Source: Philopedon plagiatum
Lineage: Eukaryota > Arthropoda > Insecta > Coleoptera > Curculionidae
Assembly: GCA_963971165.1 (NCBI GenBank)
Contig: OZ020196.1
Coordinates: 2,633,734-2,697,733 of the forward strand
Direction: 5' to 3'
Length of the DNA stretch: 64,000 nt
This document shows positions 58,974-64,000 of the stretch, in pieces. A program made the translations under genes and the position numbers. The notes beneath the pieces are model-generated. The model saw only the letters and a list, made by a program, of their open reading frames with translations. It was not told the DNA's origin and ran no database searches. Numbering within the stretch: position 1 is the stretch's first letter; each line of letters starts with the position of its first letter.

Positions 58974-59310
58974 CTATTTGACATGAAGTGTGACCATCCG
59001 ACACCAGACCTATCCGCTCAATGGCGTAACCAGAGGTTTTGTAAATTAATTTAATTTTTTTCCTTCTTGCTGCAAAAACTGTATGAAATAGAATATTTAA
59101 AATAGTGCTATAAAATAAAACAATGTTATACTGGATTTTTTTAAAATTATGCATTTATTTTTGTAATTTCATAACAAAATCCATACTGTACCAAAGAAAA
59201 AATCGAAATACACTTACATATTATTATTAGCTTAGACGAGGAAAGAGAGAGGACGGGTAATACATGATACGGATATGAAGTCATCTGACACCAGCCCCGG
59301 ATCACGCCAC
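58935..59310. repeat. Two direct copies of an AGACAAGGAAAGAGAG repeat
   Basis: AGCTTAGACAAGGAAAGAGA (58939) and AGCTTAGACGAGGAAAGAGA (59229) begin similar stretches continuing with GACACCAG about 65 bases later. An inverted copy lies at 61792-61830 (CCCCTCTCTTTCCTTGTCTA). They may be ends of a Harbinger-associated element; they are not proven terminal repeats. Confidence 0.55.
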
Positions 59311-60314
59311 ATAGAATTCTATTCTACGTGTCAAAGTCACATGACTACTCAAACAAAACAAACAATCCATCACATGGCCACTGTCATTAGTGTCAAAATC
59401 GCGTAGAACTCAATGCATCGTGATCCAGCACCAGGCTACGGCGGCGTATCATGAGAGGCGATTGTAGACTTTTACCAAAAGGAATAAAACGACTTATAGT
59501 AATAACTTATTTTTGGTTTGTTAAATGTGGAGAAAATCAATAGATCCAATGTACTCCTTCAATTTTAATTGTTCTCAAGTATATTTAAAAAAATATATGT
59601 AATATAATAATAATAACAATTCTGAAAAGTTATTAAAACTAACTATATAGGTACATATATAGGCAAACAAATTTAGAAACAATAAATATTAAGTACGCCT
59701 AATAAACTGATACAAAAATAAATATTTACATAATACAAAAGTTGTGTAAAGTTATTCTGCTTTTCAAATTCAAATTGAAATAAGCTTTATTGCCAGAAGA
59801 CTTACATCTTATAGACAAAGCAAGAAGGTAGTTCCTATATGATACATGATCCTACATACTAGTATTTCATTACAAATAAATATATATAAAAAAATATCTA
59901 AATAAAGTATATAAGCAGACCAACACTAATAAAAGACAAACTCAACAAGGTATACAAACAATACACATAATTTTAAAACTCGATATAATCATATAGGTGT
60001 AAAAAAATTAAAATGAGTCATCATAAAATTCAGCAACAGAATAAGAAGCCCTGTCAGTCAGCAAATGTCTAACTATTCAAAGACTTTATATTGCTTGGAA
60101 GGTAGTTGTACTGCTTGGAAAAACCGTCTTCTAAGCTGTTTTTTTCATGGTGTTTCATCTAAGTTTTGTTCCACATTACCGGCCTTACTATCCCTGGCTG
60201 GCACAACAGAAACAGAACAGGAACGCCTCCAATTTCTTGCCTACAACAATACATTTAATTAGCTTATTTCTAGCATATGATACCTACACTAGGTACCTAT
60301 ATTACAAAATAATA
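59311..60314. other. No gene seen
   Basis: AT-rich. The 60065-60332 frames have no recognisable domain. The 59310-59460 stretch is somewhat GC-richer and unassigned. Confidence 0.35.
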
Positions 60315-60961
60315 TTACAAAATGTTGTGTAAAGTCTGACATACTTGCTTTGTTTGTGACATTTCCTGGATATATTTAGGCAGTTCCTCAAATACTGTAG
60401 GTACTGCATCATCTAACAGACAAGTTTTTTCACCAATACTATAAAATAAATTCCAGTCAAAGTGCTTTGAAGAAATTTTATCATTTTTCTAGGACTCCAG
60501 TCTGCAACATGCATTTTTTTAACCCAAAGAGCAAGTCTTCTGGGATCGTTCATGAGGAATCTACAACAAAACAAATAAATTATATATTTAAAAAAAAAAC
60601 CTGCTGTACTGACTAATTTACGCACACAAAGTTAATGAAATATTATAATATTTTTTCCGAATAAAAACATACCCGCCACTGGAAAAAATCTTGCCATTAT
60701 CATAATTTATATCTTTAATGAGTTGATAATGAATGAAAACATTCAAGCACATTGTTCAAATAAACATACATAGTCTGTTTTGAAAATGCCTAAATCATCA
60801 TATTCGAATTGCGTTGATAAATTATCTCATAACAAAAATATTTCGAAAATTGTTTGTCTTGCAACTATGTAACATTTAACTTTTTACCTGTGAAAGGTAA
60901 TTCCAGGCTCATTTCTCTCGTTTCGGCTTTTGCAGCCATAAGCAGTACAACCCACCATCAT
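60315..60961 (-). pseudogene. THAP-domain protein fragment, two exons
   Basis: THAP domains are C2CH zinc-finger DNA-binding modules found in host regulators and in P and some Harbinger elements. Exon 1 (60961-60888, minus strand) starts with two ATGs and reads MVGCTAYGCKSRNERNEPG then ITFHR, and ends at CACAG before GTAAAAAG. Exon 2 (60560 to 60315) follows a TTGTTGTAG acceptor in the correct phase: FLMNDPRRLALWVKKMHVAD, WSPRKM, then, after an apparent one-base shift, SSKHFDWNLFYS, which supplies the conserved HF, and a tail to a TAA. The first two Cys and the His fit the consensus, but the third Cys is Ser here (usual CSxHF). The shift plus the changed zinc ligand argue for a decaying copy. 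Confidence 0.75.
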
Positions 60962-61112
60962 AAATTACTAAAATGTAGTCGTCTTTAATCAAAATTCTGT
61001 TCGAAACACCACAAAATATCTTTGATGTCACCGGCAATGTTTGGCACCAAAAAATGGCGTCGTCTCGAATTTTGGTCACACTTGCCATGCGTTAGCTTAA
61101 ATGAGTGTTACC

Positions 61113-61790
61113 TAGGGTTGCCACCTTTTTAGAATTGGGAAAAAGGACTTTGGAATAGGCGGGAAAATTCGCGTTCACCATTTTATCAAAAACTGTATTT
61201 TTGGGTTTCCTTTTGGGGAAAATAATATACATATATTTTTTTAAATAAATATTTATTTTTGAAACTTAAATCTATATTTTTCATTTGATTTTCCAGCTTA
61301 TAACATTTTTTTTTGTCATTCTTTATCGTATAATAATTCATTACAGGTATCCTCAAAATTAACAGTAAACTCAAAAGTTCAGCTTTATTTAAAGTAACTA
61401 TGCACCGGTTTCTTTTATCTCGCCAATTAATGCCAAAAACAGAAAAATTCGTTCTTCGATTATAGGTTGTGGTTATGTTTGTTTTGTCCCCTCCTTCTCT
61501 CTTCGTTTCGTTTTGATGATGGGGTTGATGGACTTCAGACGAAACGCACGCAACGTCCATCGACGCGAAAGACGAATAATGCTTTCAGCAGTGTCAGAAT
61601 ATCACGTAAACGTTTGAAACTCATGCACTTTTAATTTTAGAAATTATTTTAACTGCGAAAATGCGCTAGCAAGGTCGTCCGAATATCAGTTTGGGCTTTA
61701 AAAAGGACATTTTAAGCTAAAAAAAGCAGAAAGGACAAAACTCCTTAAAAAAGGACTGTCCTTTCCAGAAAAGGACAGGTGGCAACCCTA
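61113..61790. mobile_element. hAT element, TAGGGTTGCCACC ends (678 bp)
   Basis: TAGGGTTGCCACCT at the left and its complement at the right are flanked by the exact 8-bp duplication GTGTTACC (61105-61112 and 61791-61798). GGAAAAAGGAC/GTCCTTTTC words recur near both ends. The minus strand carries a frame with a possible hAT C-terminal motif. Confidence 0.9.
61186..61560 (-). pseudogene. Possible hAT transposase C-terminal remnant
   Basis: The segment FSVFGINWRDKRNRCIVTLN followed by KAELLSLLLI resembles the dimerisation region of hAT transposases (S-x-W-x-DKRNR followed by Leu-rich helix). The rest of the 124-codon frame is low-complexity. It sits inside an element with hAT ends, which supports the reading, but the match is short and the catalytic region is absent. 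Confidence 0.5.
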
Positions 61791-61798
61791 GTGTTACC

Positions 61799-62564
61799 AG
61801 TCCCCTCTCTTTCCTTGTCTAAGGTTCAAAGACACGAATATAGCCGATTTTCCGCGATTTATCAAATTAGAATGGACGAGATAATCGGGTACACTCGCAC
61901 CAGAGGTTCACGAGCTGGTCTCAATCGCTCCGCAGTCTTCCGAGATTCTTGGGAAACGTTCAGGCAAGAATGCGATGTTAGCGCGCCCATTCCGCGAACA
62001 CTTGGTGGAAACGCGTACATTAAAAAACATTGGGAAGATCTTCACTGAGCGCGGACTACACTAGCACGGTCCGCGATGCGTCGGGACCGTGAACGCCTAA
62101 TGCGTTCTCTCCTTTACCGTGTAAAAGTACCGTCATGTTTCTTTCGCGTCTTTAAAAACTACAATATACATCTTATCTCGCTCTTGCTTCCCTGTCCCCC
62201 GTCTCTTTTCTCTTGTTTCAGTGCTGATTTTCAAACTGAAATCCTATTTTAGCGGGTTTCGGCAATTCAATCTTTCACATCGTTTTGCTCGGATTATTTG
62301 ACAGGCACGTGATCAGTCGAACTGATTACAACAATATGTCATATGCCTCTCCGAAAATTCCGAGCAAAACGATGAAAAAGATCGAATTGCTGATCGCCGG
62401 TATTATCTCGACACAAACAACCCTGTTCTCTACCTTGTATGCAACAAAAATTAATATCTGTTATTATGGGTTGCCTATACTTTGTCACGAATGTTAAATA
62501 ACGTGTTTAATTAAATCTTGGGATACCCTGAGATGGTTGTGCTTTTTAATAGATAAATAAATTT
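61799..62564. other. Unassigned
   Basis: The frame 61872-62048 (MDEIIGYTRTRGSRAGLNRS) is balanced in composition and GC-richer than its surroundings but I do not recognise it. The frame at 62285-62497 is unrecognised. Nothing else is seen. Confidence 0.3.
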
Positions 62565-63130
62565 TCAGTTTTCAGTTTGTCAATAGTGCCGATAGTAAAA
62601 AAATACCGTGAATTCTTTTAAGCATTGCGTTTAATTAGTGTATTTTTTTTTATTAAAGGCTATACCTACTGTTCTGTTGGTGTTGTCTAAGAGTGTTATT
62701 TTTCTAGAGGACGTAAATTTTACCTTAAAAGTAAGAAATACATTAGTTTTCAGTTTTTAATAGTGCGAGAAGAGACAAAATACCGTGGCATCTTTAAAGT
62801 AATGTCCCAGATAAAACCAGACCAGATGCGTAAGACTGTCAAATATCATGTTCAGTCTCAATGACCTTGAGGGCTGCCTGCACCATCGCTTTGCGATAGT
62901 GCAGGCGTCTGTACTATACAGCAGTTACGTTACATTTGAAGAAGACACGGCAGTGGCTGTGATGCTGTGATTTAAATTTATAACCTCGGTCTCCGTACTA
63001 GAGGCCAGACCGCCGGTGGATCGTCTCGTCAATCCTTGGCTCGCCGTCGCATGAAGTACAGGCGGCATTGGAGCTTTCGCATCTGGTCTGGTTTTATCTG
63101 GGGTAATGTGTTTAATTCGTTATTAGAAGT
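62565..63130 (+). repeat. Direct repeat of about 190 bp, second copy split by a MITE
   Basis: CAGTTTGTCAATAGTGCCG...AAATACCGTGAATTCTTT...CGTTTAATTAG (62567-62640) recurs as CAGTTTTTAATAGTGCGAG...AAATACCGTGGCATCTTT...GTTTAATTCG (62750-62805 resuming at 63110). The MITE splits the second copy at GTAATGT. Confidence 0.65.
62806..63102. mobile_element. MITE with CCCAGATAAAACCAGACCAG ends (297 bp)
   Basis: The 25-bp inverted ends CCCAGATAAAACCAGACCAG plus ATGCG and their complement are exact. The flank GTAATGT occurs on both sides (62799-62805 and 63103-63109), a 7-bp duplication or an 8-bp one with one end base shared. A hairpin GCCTGCAC...GTGCAGGC lies at 62876-62906. No gene. Confidence 0.9.
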
Positions 63131-64000
63131 TTTGTTAGTGTTAATTATTAGCCAAGCGTTGGTTTCTTGCATTAAATTAATGACTCTCCTATATTGTCAG
63201 TGTTTTTGGAAAATATTGGTATTGGTAAATATGTTCAAAAGAAGTGCATTTTAAAGAGGTTTTACTACAGAGGTAACATTAACATTATTTCTTATGCTGA
63301 CTTGTAACATTAAAATCAAATTATTGATAGAATTGGCAATTTATTTGGTATGTTTTTCTTGCCAGTGGCGGGTATCTACCGCTGGTTAGAGAAAGTTTAA
63401 GGGGCGAATCTCAGCTTATTATCGAAGCGCCATTCATGAATGTTTTTCCTTCAATTTGAATTCGTAGGAATTTGCCGGCTTCAATATATGCAGTGAATTT
63501 CATAACATCCTGTATATACATAGCCTACTGGGTCATACAAAGGTCCGAGGGACAAAGCCAGATCAAGGGGAGAATGAAGTCGTCGTAGTTGATACATTTG
63601 AAAACAAAGAAATTATCTTACGTCGTAGTAAAACCACTGTCAAAAACTCTCCAATGTTTGCGACGTGACCTTAAGAAAAATGGGTTAACAATATTCCCAG
63701 TTTCCACTTTTACTATGATAATAAAGATAGTGTTCCTATGTTATATGCATTCACGCTGCCACCAGTTTGTTTTCCTTCATATTATTCAGTCTCGTTTTAC
63801 TTGGATAATATCGCCGAGACTAGGAAATAATATTGTTTTTCGACTTCTGATAACATTGTAACACAGAGCAGTTTTGCATTATGTTATTTTATTACAATAT
63901 TGTAATAAAATGAATTATTAAAGGTTACTCTAGAATATCAATATAATATAATTATTTAATATTATAGATTAAAGTTGGTTATTTTTACGAAAAATAAATA
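63131..64000. other. No gene seen
   Basis: AT-rich tail. The frames at 63589-63861 and 63036-63254 have no recognisable domain; CATCCTGTATATA near 63505 is a mariner-repeat-style phrase. Confidence 0.35.

Overview
The window looks like AT-rich intergenic DNA of an insect nuclear genome. The evidence is a near-complete BEL/Pao LTR retrotransposon, Penelope-like elements with GIY-YIG endonuclease, a piggyBac derivative, many Tc1/mariner-type pseudogenes (one with introns), hAT-type MITEs with 8-bp target duplications, long (TA)n tracts and split exons with GT-AG boundaries. The species cannot be named from the sequence. No prokaryotic feature and no convincing conserved host gene is present; nearly everything recognisable is mobile DNA, often nested two or three deep.

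Layout. 0-9.6 kb: an intron-containing DDE transposase pseudogene; a jockey-like RT fragment (minus strand) split by two tandem TTAA-flanked palindromic MITEs; an 819-bp piggyBac derivative; a hAT-type element inside a longer dispersed repeat. 10.3-21.9 kb: a mariner-type element with long terminal inverted repeats, split by a BEL/Pao element (12221-21503, 5-bp target duplication, LTRs about 99% identical, tRNA-Tyr primer site), which is itself split by a 1281-bp P/hAT-like transposon whose removal restores the gag-pol frame. 23.1-28.1 kb: a 1.2-kb fold-back, hairpins, a tyrosine recombinase gene interrupted only by a 385-bp fold-back MITE, and an apparently intact MULE (FLYWCH plus MULE transposase, 463 aa) with TIRs and 8-bp flanks. 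28.4-32.3 kb: (TA)n tracts, CAGGGTG-ended repeats and a 757-bp fold-back.

32.3-38.2 kb: a Penelope-like cluster with one minus-strand copy, a partial plus-strand 3' end, and a nearly full plus-strand copy in head-to-tail order; a hAT-type element is nested in the minus copy. 39-50 kb: fold-back MITEs, a hAT-ended element carrying a pogo/CENP-B-like fragment inside an older MITE, a mariner-type element with 0.4-kb inverted repeats, and a second mariner-type pseudogene. 51-56 kb: nested MITEs and a tandem repeat array broken by three insertions. 56-64 kb: an RTE-like RT fragment, a tRNA-like sequence, a PIF/Harbinger N-terminal fragment, a two-exon THAP gene fragment and more MITEs.

The open reading frames supply classic transposition functions: reverse transcription and integration (BEL), target-primed reverse transcription (Penelope, LINE fragments), DDE transposition (mariner, piggyBac, MULE, Harbinger) and tyrosine recombination. 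The MULE and the tyrosine recombinase are the best preserved genes. The nesting gives a relative age order: old mariner, hAT and repeat copies lie outermost, and BEL, MULE and several hAT MITEs are the youngest.
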